This document shows, piece after piece, positions 1 to 5,988 of a DNA stretch of 10,454 nucleotides; positions within the stretch are counted from its first letter, which is position 1, and the number at the start of each line of letters is the position of its first letter. Where the stretch lies: contig WSMP01000050.1 of the NCBI GenBank assembly GCA_013316495.1, positions 1 through 10,454 of the forward strand. The letters are read 5' to 3'. Both the position numbers and the translations under genes were made by a program. The stretch comes from Angelakisella sp. Lineage in GTDB: Bacteria > Bacillota > Clostridia > Oscillospirales > Ruminococcaceae. Under the pieces are notes generated by a model, which saw nothing but the letters and a program-made list of their open reading frames with translations, was not told the origin of the DNA and searched no databases.

Positions 1-873
1 CAGCAGCCCCCGTCCCAGCTGCTGCCGCCCCTGCCCCAGGGGGAGCCGCCGGAGATTCCGGAGGAGTACCAGGCCCCCCTGCACCAGGTGAATATGACGG
101 GGGAAAGCGGCAACCCCGCCTTCTGCCGGTACAAATTCGGCTGGATCCGCAACTATACAAAGCTGGAGCTTACCGAAATCGACCAGGTGCTGGAGACCCC
201 CGCCGCCCTCACCCTGGAGCCGGGGCCGGAGCCCCAGGTTCTCATCTACCACACCCACACCACCGAAAGCTATGAGGAATGGGACGGGGATATCTACGAC
301 AGCAGGAATAATTGGCGCAGCCAGGACAATACTGCCAATATGGCCGCCGTGGGGGAGGAACTGGCCCAGGCCCTGGAGGCCCACGGCATCGGGGTGATCC
401 ACGACGTCACCCAGCACGATTACCCCGCCTACAACGGCGCCTACGACCGCAGCGCCGCCACCATCCAGGAGTATCTGGAGAAATATCCCTCCATCCGTAT
501 GGCGATTGACGTTCACCGGGACGCCGTCCTGTACGACGACGGATCCACCATCAAGGTGGTGCAGGAGGTGGGCGGGCGCAAGGCGGCCCAGCTGATGATT
601 ATCGCCCCCTGCGACGACGGCACGGTAGGGGTCCCCGGCTGGGAGGAAAATTTCCGCTTTGCCGCCGGTCTTACCAGCGCGGTGGAAGAAAAGTACCCCG
701 GCCTGATGCGCCCCGTCTTCTTCTGCTACCGCAACTACAACCTGTGGATGACCCCTGATTCCCTCCTCTTTGAGTTTGGCACCAACGGCAACACCCTGGA
801 GGAGGCCAAGTATACCGCCCGTTTGGTGGCCCCTATCCTGGCGGACTACCTGCTGGAGGAGAAAAAGGACTGA
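1..873 (+). CDS. spoIIP: Stage II sporulation protein P (SpoIIP), 5'-truncated by window edge
   Basis: The frame is open from base 1 to the TGA at 871-873, so the start and N-terminal membrane anchor lie outside the window; 290 codons are visible. The first ~30 codons are a proline/glutamine-rich linker, followed by a complete SpoIIP catalytic domain. Diagnostic motifs are IYHTHTTESY (His at visible codons 84 and 86, Glu at 89), AIDVHRDA (His at codon 172) and, near the C-terminus, SLLFEFGTNGNTLEEA. From family knowledge, SpoIIP is a zinc-dependent peptidoglycan amidase/endopeptidase working with SpoIID and SpoIIM at the septum so that the mother cell can engulf the forespore; the His and Glu residues are the expected metal and catalytic ligands. 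A small membrane-protein gene follows after 8 nt, probably cotranscribed. No promoter is visible. The family call is firm. Confidence 0.95.
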   Translation, partial: QQPPSQLLPPLPQGEPPEIPEEYQAPLHQVNMTGESGNPAFCRYKFGWIRNYTKLELTEIDQVLETPAALTLEPGPEPQVLIYHTHTTESYEEWDGDIYDSRNNWRSQDNTANMAAVGEELAQALEAHGIGVIHDVTQHDYPAYNGAYDRSAATIQEYLEKYPSIRMAIDVHRDAVLYDDGSTIKVVQEVGGRKAAQLMIIAPCDDGTVGVPGWEENFRFAAGLTSAVEEKYPGLMRPVFFCYRNYNLWMTPDSLLFEFGTNGNTLEEAKYTARLVAPILADYLLEEKKD

Positions 874-881
874 ACTGCCCC

Positions 882-1295
882 ATGCCCGCAAAAAAGAAAA
901 GACGCCCCCGAAAGGGCGTTCCAAAAAAACGCGGCCCCGGCCCGGTCCTCGCCATCCTGCTGGCAGGGGCCGTCGCCTGCTGGCTGGGGCTGGTGAAGGT
1001 GGACCGCCAGATTCGGGCGGTGACCATCAACCAATCCCCGCCCCTGTGGGAGACCAAGGAGGAGGGGGAGACGCTGCGGCTGACCCTTTTGGGGCACACC
1101 GCCCAGGTGAATCTAAGCCCGCTGCGGGCGGTCAAGGATGAGATTTCCCTGATTTTGCAAACCCCTTCCGCTCCGGAACGTCTTTTCCGGGAGCTGGGGG
1201 AACGAATCAGCCTGCCGCCCCTTCCGGAGTACCGTCCCCAGGAGACTCCTCGTGAAAAGCCCCGAAAAGCCAACGCCGAGAAGATGTTCGCCTAA
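882..1295 (+). CDS. Small single-pass membrane protein of unknown function, downstream of spoIIP
   Basis: This is a 137-residue protein that I do not recognise. It has a strongly basic N-terminus (residues 4-17, mostly Lys/Arg/Pro), one hydrophobic segment at about residues 21-38 suited to a membrane helix, and a ~100-residue hydrophilic tail. By the positive-inside rule the tail should lie outside the cytoplasm. The last ~30 residues are rich in Pro, Lys and Glu. The ATG lies 8 nt after the spoIIP stop with no good Shine-Dalgarno at normal spacing (a GGAGGAG sits about 19 nt upstream, inside spoIIP), so translation may depend on coupling to spoIIP. Position suggests a link with sporulation or envelope, but nothing in the sequence proves it. 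Codon use matches the neighbours, and overlapping frames on the other strand look like shadows. Confidence 0.72.
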   Translation: MPAKKKRRPRKGVPKKRGPGPVLAILLAGAVACWLGLVKVDRQIRAVTINQSPPLWETKEEGETLRLTLLGHTAQVNLSPLRAVKDEISLILQTPSAPERLFRELGERISLPPLPEYRPQETPREKPRKANAEKMFA

Positions 1296-1396
1296 GCGGG
1301 GTGCCCCCGCGGTCTCGCCCTACACGGCCTTCGGCCTTACCTTTGCAAAAGGCGAAAGTCAGTACCTGGAGTCTTAGCCAGTAGGGCCGAAGGCCG
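1296..1396 (+). repeat. Hairpin repeat, copy A (first unit of a tandem pair)
   Basis: Starts directly after the stop of the preceding gene. Hairpin 1 is GCGGGG / TGC loop / CCCCGC at 1296-1310. A linker GTCTCGCCCTACAC follows, then hairpin 2, GGCC-TTC-GGCC, at 1326-1336. GCCCTAC at 1317-1323 can pair with GTAGGGC at 1381-1387 and close an arm around hairpin 2. The segment from about 1345 to 1396 is nearly identical to 1450-1502 of copy B, including CCTGGAGTCTTAGCCAGTAG. No protein is encoded. It may be a structured 3' UTR or a small non-autonomous repeat. The repeat is seen directly; its function is unknown. Confidence 0.7.
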
Positions 1397-1502
1397 CCGG
1401 CGTGCCGCCGGTGTCGCGCCCTACACGCCCCCTTTGGGGGCTTAACCTTGCAAAAAGGCGAAAGTTAGTACCTGGAGTCTTAGCCAGTAGGGCCGAAGGC
1501 CG
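1397..1502 (+). repeat. Hairpin repeat, copy B (second unit of a tandem pair)
   Basis: Same layout as copy A, offset by 101-106 bp. Hairpin 1 is CCGGCG / TGC / CGCCGG at 1397-1411. The linker contains CGCCCTACAC. Hairpin 2 is GCCCCC-TTT-GGGGGC at 1427-1441. The closing stem is GCCCTAC 1418-1424 with GTAGGGC 1487-1493. Compared with copy A, the stem bases differ on both sides so that pairing is kept, while the TGC loop, the linker and the CCTGGAGTCTTAG tail are unchanged. Confidence 0.7.
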
Positions 1503-1515
1503 GTAAAGTTTCCGT

Positions 1516-1535
1516 CCCCCCTTTTCAAAGGGGGG
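1516..1535. other. Perfect C-run/G-run hairpin
   Basis: CCCCCCTTT (1516-1524) and AAAGGGGGG (1527-1535) are exact reverse complements around a 2-nt centre. No T-run follows on the plus strand, so it is not a standard intrinsic terminator. It sits between repeat copy B and the large nested inverted repeat and may belong to the same composite element. Confidence 0.5.
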
Positions 1536-1539
1536 CGGG

Positions 1540-1680
1540 GTCCAGGGGCAGCGCCCCGGCCGCCTTCCGCAGAAGGCGGAACTCCTTCCGAAGGGAGCCT
1601 TTTTCTTTGCTTCTTTCTTTTTGCGATAGAAAAAGAAAGAAGGAAGCCTTCCGCCTTGCACCGAGGGCGGCACCCTGGAC
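1540..1680. repeat. Nested inverted repeat (about 140 bp) in gene-free DNA
   Basis: Several inverted arms are nested around one centre: GTCCAGGG 1540-1547 with CCCTGGAC 1673-1680; CGCCC 1552-1556 with GGGCG 1665-1669; AAGGCGGAA 1573-1581 with TTCCGCCTT 1649-1657; and the pyrimidine/purine hairpin 1610-1642 at the core. The left arm also forms its own hairpin, CCGCCTT 1560-1566 with AAGGCGG 1573-1579, which competes with the long pairing. No coding potential is visible. It resembles the palindromic intergenic repeats of many G+C-rich clostridia, but I cannot name a family. Confidence 0.6.
1610..1642. repeat. Pyrimidine/purine hairpin, copy 1
   Basis: CTTCTTTCTTTTT (1610-1622) and AAAAAGAAAGAAG (1630-1642) are perfect reverse complements with loop GCGATAG. 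All pyrimidines are on one arm and all purines on the other. A second hairpin of the same type lies at 10421-10454, also downstream of a copy of the ~100-bp repeat; both are preceded by TTTGCTTCTTT or TTTTTGCTTCTTT. Confidence 0.65.
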
Positions 1681-1686
1681 GAGGAG

Positions 1687-1742
1687 CGGCGGGTCTTTTG
1701 GTGACAAACGGCGGTAGCCGTTTGGAGCTGAAAAGCCCGCCG
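1687..1742. other. Long bulged stem-loop, possible structured RNA
   Basis: The outer stem pairs CGGCGGG plus CTTTT (1687-1699, bulged T at 1694) with AAAAGCCCGCCG (1731-1742). An internal loop (GGTGA on the left, GAGCTG on the right) separates it from a perfect inner hairpin, CAAACGGC 1705-1712, loop GGTA, GCCGTTTG 1717-1724. There is no open frame of note. The nested design suggests a folded RNA or part of the adjacent palindromic element; function unknown. Confidence 0.45.
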
Positions 1743-1775
1743 GGCCGGTACCAGGGGGCCGCACGGGCTGCCCAT

Positions 1776-1802
1776 CAAAAACACCCCAGTGGGGTGTTTT
1801 TG
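1776..1802. terminator. Strong bidirectional-type intrinsic terminator
   Basis: CAAAAACACCCC (1776-1787) and GGGGTGTTTTTG (1791-1802) are perfect reverse complements with a 3-nt AGT loop. The GC-rich core is followed by T5 on the plus strand and equally on the minus strand, as expected of a two-way terminator between convergent units. It would end plus-strand transcripts from the spoIIP side, giving a 3' UTR of about 500 nt that carries all the repeats above. Confidence 0.7.
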
Positions 1803-1909
1803 AGAGCAGTGGGCCGAGCGTGCGAGGTCTCTTTAATGAGCCTCCGGCGGGGCTGCCAGTGCATTGGCGGTGGGCTTTTTTATGGTGTAAAGGAAACCCA
1901 CCTCTGCAA
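1803..1909. other. Gene-free stretch between two terminator-like hairpins
   Basis: No convincing gene. It contains a weak hairpin GCTGCCA/TGGCGGT (two G-T pairs) ahead of a T6 run at about 1875-1880 on the plus strand, and GGTGGG 1869-1874 with CCCACC 1897-1902. Either could be a back-up terminator; neither is strong. Confidence 0.3.
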
Positions 1910-1946
1910 AAGGCCCCCGCTGCTCCAAAGGAGCAGCGGGGGCCTT
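1910..1946 (-). terminator. Terminator of the opp operon
   Basis: A 17-bp perfect stem (1910-1926 with 1930-1946; core GGCCCCCGCTGCTCC) with an AAA loop lies 28 nt beyond the oppA stop codon. On the minus strand it is followed by CCTTTTGC, a short T-run. This is the expected position and shape for the end of the opp transcript. The plus-strand side is followed by GTTTTA, so some two-way activity is possible. Confidence 0.75.
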
Positions 1947-1974
1947 GTTTTACCTACTTATTGGCGGGGGGAGC

Positions 1975-3717
1975 TTACTCCTCCACATAGGCGTACTGGA
2001 AGAACCAGTAGCCATAGGGGCTGTGCCAGCTGCCCTTCAGGGAGGGGCTCTGGAGCCAGAAGTCGTTGTAGTAGGCAACGGGGATGCAGGCGTAGTCCTC
2101 CATCATGATCTTCTCGGCCTCGTGGAGGGCCTTGAAGTGCTCGCCCTGGTCGGCGACACGGGAAGTGTCGATGGCGGCGTCGAAGGCAGCGCTCTTGTAC
2201 TTACCGTCGTTGTTGCCGTTGGTGGAGTACAGCAGCTCGATGATGTTGGAAGCGTCGTTGTAGTCCATGACCCAGCCGTTACGGGACATCTGGTAGTCGC
2301 CGGCCCGGCGCAGGGGGGTGAAGGAGGCCCACTCAACACGGTCGATGTTCATGGTGATGCCCAGAACCTCTTTGTAGCAGCTCTGGAGATACTCGGCAAC
2401 GGCCACATGGTAACCGGTGTCGTTGGTGGAGTAGGTGATGGTGGGGAAGCCCTCGCCACCCGGATACCCGGCAGCAGCCAAAGCCTCCTGGGCCAGCTTC
2501 TTGTTGGCCTCATAGTCCTCGCTGATGTAGGTCTTGCCGCCGTTGGCAGCAACAGAGTTGTCAAAGAACATCCCGGAGGCATCGGTAACGCCGGGGCCCA
2601 CGAAGTTGTAGGCGGGGGTGTAGGTGCCCTGCATGATGACATTGGCGATGTAGTCACGGTCGATAGCCAGGTTCAGGGCCTTCCGGACGTTGATATCGTT
2701 GAAGGGGGCGATGGCGTCGTTCATGGAAACATAGTAGGTGCCCAGAATGGTATCCACATAGTAGTCGCCGCCGTCCTCCACCTTGGTGAGGCTGGGGATT
2801 TCCTCAGTGGGAACATCCTTGATCAGCACAGCGGCGCCGCTGTTATAGGCTGCAAAGGAGGCGCTGGAATCCTCCAGCAGCAGGAAGTTGATGGTCTCGG
2901 TGACGATGCGGGAGGAATCCCAGCCGCCGTTGTAGTTGGGGTTCTTCTTCACAACGATGCGCTCGCTGGGGGTCCACTCGCTGATCATGAAGGGACCATT
3001 GCAGACGTAGGTCTCCGGCTTGGTGGCCCAGGCGTCGCCGTTGGCCTCCACAGTGGCCTGCTGGACAGGGCTCATGGTGCCGAAGGCAACCAGCTTGTCA
3101 AAGTAGGAGCAGGGGTAGGACAGAACGATGGTCAGGGTCTTGCCGTCGTCGCTGGCCTTGACGTTCAGCTTCTCGATGTCCGGCTCGGTGGTCATGTTGC
3201 CGTCCTTATCGGGGTTGCCGATGGCGTCCTGATAGCCGTCCACCATGCCGATGACAGTTTCGCCGTAGGGGGCAGCCAGGTTGACGTCCGCCAGGCGCTT
3301 GAAGGTGTACTCAAAGTCCTTGGCGGTAAGGTCGGTGCCGTCGGACCACTTCAGGCCGTCACGCATGGTGAAGGTCCAGGTGAGGCCGTCCTCGCTGACG
3401 GTGTAGCTCTCGGCCTGGCCGGGCTGCACCTCCAGGTTTTCATCGATGATGAGGAGGGTCTCAAAGAGGGTGACCAGCATGTTGCCGCCGTCCACCGCGC
3501 TGTTGAGGGCGGGGTCCAGGGTCTCCGGGTTGGGGCCGATCTGGACGGAGAACTCGCTGGCAATGGTGGGTTCCGCGTCGTTCCCGCTGCCAGAAGGGGT
3601 GCTGCTGCCGTTATTGGCAGGGTCGCTGGCGTTGCCGCCATTGTTGCCGTTGCAGGCCGCCATGGCAAGGACCATCAGGGCTGCCAGGGCCAGGGCAAGA
3701 ATCTTCTTTGCGTTCAT
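1975..3717 (-). CDS. oppA: Oligopeptide ABC transporter substrate-binding lipoprotein (OppA/DppA, SBP family 5)
   Basis: A 580-residue extracellular peptide-binding lipoprotein. Residues 1-21 are a lipoprotein signal peptide (MNAKK then an Ala/Leu-rich core) ending at the lipobox LAMAAC, with Cys22 as the lipidated residue. Residues 23-50 are a flexible Gly/Asn/Ser/Pro tether. The mature part has family-5 features: the PETLDPAL start, TWTFTMRDGLKWSDGTDLTA at about 113-132 and GPFMISEWTPSERIVVKKNP in the middle. Length fits OppA-type proteins. The frame is open upstream to 3861, but I chose the ATG at 3717 because GGAG (3726-3729) lies 8 nt before it and the signal peptide begins there. It is the last gene of the opp operon, separated from oppF by 160 bp with two palindromes, so its level may be set separately. 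Peptide length preference cannot be read from the sequence. Confidence 0.95.
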   Translation of the reverse strand: MNAKKILALALAALMVLAMAACNGNNGGNASDPANNGSSTPSGSGNDAEPTIASEFSVQIGPNPETLDPALNSAVDGGNMLVTLFETLLIIDENLEVQPGQAESYTVSEDGLTWTFTMRDGLKWSDGTDLTAKDFEYTFKRLADVNLAAPYGETVIGMVDGYQDAIGNPDKDGNMTTEPDIEKLNVKASDDGKTLTIVLSYPCSYFDKLVAFGTMSPVQQATVEANGDAWATKPETYVCNGPFMISEWTPSERIVVKKNPNYNGGWDSSRIVTETINFLLLEDSSASFAAYNSGAAVLIKDVPTEEIPSLTKVEDGGDYYVDTILGTYYVSMNDAIAPFNDINVRKALNLAIDRDYIANVIMQGTYTPAYNFVGPGVTDASGMFFDNSVAANGGKTYISEDYEANKKLAQEALAAAGYPGGEGFPTITYSTNDTGYHVAVAEYLQSCYKEVLGITMNIDRVEWASFTPLRRAGDYQMSRNGWVMDYNDASNIIELLYSTNGNNDGKYKSAAFDAAIDTSRVADQGEHFKALHEAEKIMMEDYACIPVAYYNDFWLQSPSLKGSWHSPYGYWFFQYAYVEE

Positions 3718-3811
3718 TCTTTCATCTCCATTTACTAGTTTGCAGGCAGGTCTTTCCTGCGCGCTGTATTCACGCCACGCCTTATGCGCGGATGATACCG
3801 TTAGGATGGTT

Positions 3812-3837
3812 TGTTCACCCATCGCGATGGGTGAACA
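3812..3837. promoter_or_regulatory. 26-bp perfect palindrome upstream of oppA
   Basis: TGTTCACCCATCG is followed directly by its reverse complement. As minus-strand RNA it forms an 11-bp stem with a CGCG loop, about 95 nt before the oppA ATG. It is not followed by a T-run on the minus strand, so it is not a simple terminator for oppF. It could be a protein operator for an oppA promoter, or an RNA stop for 3' exonucleases that lets oppA or oppF mRNA be kept at a different level. Confidence 0.55.
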
Positions 3838-3845
3838 GGGTATTT

Positions 3846-3863
3846 TTTTGCCCGCGGGCAAAA
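3846..3863. promoter_or_regulatory. 18-bp perfect palindrome just after oppF
   Basis: TTTTGCCCG followed by CGGGCAAAA, with 8 nt between it and the 26-bp palindrome and 14 nt after the oppF stop codon. A/T runs flank the GC core on both sides. On the plus strand it is followed by a T-rich tract, on the minus strand by AAATACCC. It may act with its neighbour as an intercistronic RNA structure; termination of minus-strand transcripts looks weak. Confidence 0.45.
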
Positions 3864-3877
3864 TTTTTATTTTTCGC

Positions 3878-4975
3878 TTACCCCATGGTAACCGGCAGCA
3901 GGGGGGTCATTTCCCCTTCCACCCTGTCCAAATGGTGGCAGGCGGCCCAGTGGCCGGGGCCAATCTCCCGGAAGACGGGCACCTCCGCCGCGCATTGCTC
4001 GTCGGCGTAGGGGCACCGGGTGCGGAAGCGGCAGCCGCTGGGAGGATTCAGGGGGCTGGGCACGTCCCCCTGGAGGGGGATGCGCTTGGAGGCCCGCGCC
4101 ACCTGGGGGTCCGCCACCGGAATGGCAGAAATCAGGCTCCGGGTATAGGGGTGGACGCTGTGGGCAATCAGCTCAAAGCTGTCCGCCAGCTCCACCAGCT
4201 TGCCCAGGTACATAACGCCGATGCGGTTGGAGATATGCTTGACGACGCTGAGGTCGTGGGCGATAAAGAGATAGGTAAGGCCCATTTCCCGCTGCAAATC
4301 CTCGAACATATTCACCACCTGGGCCTGGATGGAAACATCCAGAGCGGAAACCGGCTCATCGCAGACGATGAACTCCGGACGCACCGCCAGGGCCCGCGCG
4401 ATGCCCACCCGCTGCCGCTGCCCGCCGGAAAACTCGTGGGGGTAGCGGTTGGCGTGCTCGCTGTTCAGGCCCACCCGCTCCAAAAGGGAGATAATGCGCT
4501 CCCGGCGCTCCTGCTTACTGGAGCAGAGCTTGTGGATATCAATGGATTCCCCCACAATATCCCCAATGGTCATGCGGGGGTCCAGGCTGGCGTAGGGGTC
4601 CTGGAAGACGATCTGCATCTTCCGGCGGAAGGGGAGCATATCCACGGCGGTTTTCACCCCGCATTTGGGGCTGCCGTTTTCATCCAAAACAGGGCTTCCG
4701 TCGGCGTTTTGGAGGGGGCACCTGCCGCTGTCGTAAATCACTTCCCCGTCGTAGAGGATGCGGCCGTCGGTGGGCTCGTAGAGGCGGAGCATGGTCCGGC
4801 CCACGGTGGTCTTGCCGCAGCCGGATTCTCCCACCAGCCCCAGGGTCTCCCCCTTGCGGATGAAGAAGGAGACGTCGTCCACCGCCTGGACCCAGCGGCG
4901 CTTCTGGCCCCGTCCTCCAGCAGGGAAATACTGCTGGAGATGCTGGATTTCAATTAGATTTCGTTCTCCGCTCAC
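3878..4975 (-). CDS. oppF: Oligopeptide ABC transporter ATP-binding protein OppF
   Basis: A 365-residue cytoplasmic ATPase that pairs with OppD to drive peptide import. All ABC motifs are present: Walker A GESGCGKT (49-56), Q-loop Gln125 in FQDPYASLDPRM, signature FSGGQ (182-186), Walker B FIVCDE (202-207), D-loop SALD and switch His240 in IAHD. The oligopeptide-transporter C-terminal region carries Cys315, Cys321, Cys328 and Cys346, a spacing known to bind an iron-sulfur cluster in some family members. Residues about 80-112 form an extra, partly Asn/Asp/Gly/Ser-rich segment between the Walker A half and the Q-loop that typical OppF proteins lack, which explains part of the extra length. The frame is open upstream to 5095, but I chose the GTG at 4975: AAGGAGG lies 9 nt before it, and it overlaps the oppD stop in a GTGA coupling site. 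Confidence 0.95.
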   Translation of the reverse strand: MSGERNLIEIQHLQQYFPAGGRGQKRRWVQAVDDVSFFIRKGETLGLVGESGCGKTTVGRTMLRLYEPTDGRILYDGEVIYDSGRCPLQNADGSPVLDENGSPKCGVKTAVDMLPFRRKMQIVFQDPYASLDPRMTIGDIVGESIDIHKLCSSKQERRERIISLLERVGLNSEHANRYPHEFSGGQRQRVGIARALAVRPEFIVCDEPVSALDVSIQAQVVNMFEDLQREMGLTYLFIAHDLSVVKHISNRIGVMYLGKLVELADSFELIAHSVHPYTRSLISAIPVADPQVARASKRIPLQGDVPSPLNPPSGCRFRTRCPYADEQCAAEVPVFREIGPGHWAACHHLDRVEGEMTPLLPVTMG

Positions 4976-5970
4976 GCCCTTTCGCCTCCTTCCGCCGCTT
5001 CCTTCTGGCGCAGCCAGCAGTAGCTGTAGTGGGTGTCGCTCAGCTGGGTCTTGGGGGGCATCCGCCGCAGGCAGACCTTCATGCAGCTGCGGCACCGGGG
5101 GGCGAAGGGACAGCCCGCCGGCGGGTTCAGCAGGTCCACCGGCTGCCCCTCGATGGGCACCAGCCGCTCCGATTCCTCGGTGGTCAGCTTGGGGATGGAG
5201 CCAATAAGGCCCTTGGTGTATTCGTGGCTGGGGTGGTAGAAGATTTCATCGGTGGAGCCGTACTCCACAATGTGGCCGGCGTACATGACAGCGATGCGCT
5301 CGCACATGCTGGCCACCACCCCCAGGTCGTGGGTGATCATGATGATGCTCATCCCCATCTTTTGGCGCAGCTCCTGCATCAGCTCCAGGATCTGGGCCTG
5401 GATGGTGACGTCCAGGGCGGTGGTGGGCTCGTCGGCGATGAGCAGCTTGGGCTCGCAGGCCAGGGCAATGGCGATCATCACCCGCTGGCGCATCCCGCCG
5501 GAAAGCTCGTGGGGGTACTGCTTCAGCCGCTTATCCGGCTCGTTGATGCCCACCAGCTCCAGCAGCTCCTTGGCTCTGGCCCTGGCCTCCCCCTTGGATT
5601 TATCGGTGTGGAGGCGGATAACCTCCTCGATTTGGTTGCCGATGGTGTACACCGGGTTCAGGCTGGTCATGGGGTCCTGGAAGATGATGGAGACCTCGTT
5701 TCCCCGCATCTTGCGGAACTCCTTTTCGCTCATCCGCTCCACCTGGTGGCCGTTAAAGCGGATGGTTCCGCCGATGAGCCTGCCGGGGTAGGCGGTGAGA
5801 CCCATGATGGAATAGGCCGTCACCGATTTGCCGGAGCCGGATTCTCCCACAATGCCCAGCACCTCCCCCTCGTCCAGGGAGAAGGAAACGCCGTTCAGTG
5901 CCTTTACCTCCCCGGCGGGGGTGAAGAAGGAGAGATGTTCGTCTTTGATTTCCAGCAGCTTTTCACTCAT
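4972..5970 (-). CDS. oppD: Oligopeptide ABC transporter ATP-binding protein OppD
   Basis: A 332-residue cytoplasmic ATPase, partner of OppF. Walker A GESGSGKS (42-49), Q-loop Gln98 in FQDPMTSLNP, signature LSGGM (156-160) followed by RQRVMIA, Walker B LLIADE (176-181), D-loop TALD and switch His214 in ITHD are all intact. The C-terminal peptide-transporter domain has LLNPPAGC with Cys287, Cys293, Cys300 and Cys318, the same C-x5-C-x6-C-x17-C spacing as OppF, plus an extra Cys296. The ATG at 5970 is preceded by GGGAG at 7 nt spacing. The gene starts 18 nt after oppC ends and its TGA overlaps the oppF GTG. Length is normal for the family. Confidence 0.95.
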   Translation of the reverse strand: MSEKLLEIKDEHLSFFTPAGEVKALNGVSFSLDEGEVLGIVGESGSGKSVTAYSIMGLTAYPGRLIGGTIRFNGHQVERMSEKEFRKMRGNEVSIIFQDPMTSLNPVYTIGNQIEEVIRLHTDKSKGEARARAKELLELVGINEPDKRLKQYPHELSGGMRQRVMIAIALACEPKLLIADEPTTALDVTIQAQILELMQELRQKMGMSIIMITHDLGVVASMCERIAVMYAGHIVEYGSTDEIFYHPSHEYTKGLIGSIPKLTTEESERLVPIEGQPVDLLNPPAGCPFAPRCRSCMKVCLRRMPPKTQLSDTHYSYCWLRQKEAAEGGERA

Positions 5971-5988
5971 TTTGTATCTCCCCTCCCC

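Noticed and set aside
1296..1502. CRISPR-like array.
   Set aside because: Only two adjacent units of about 100 bp, with no short repeat/unique spacer pattern and no cas genes.
1945..3738. A 597-codon open frame on the plus strand opposite oppA.
   Set aside because: It is antisense to oppA, consists almost only of Val/Gly/Ala/Leu/His, and has no recognisable motif.
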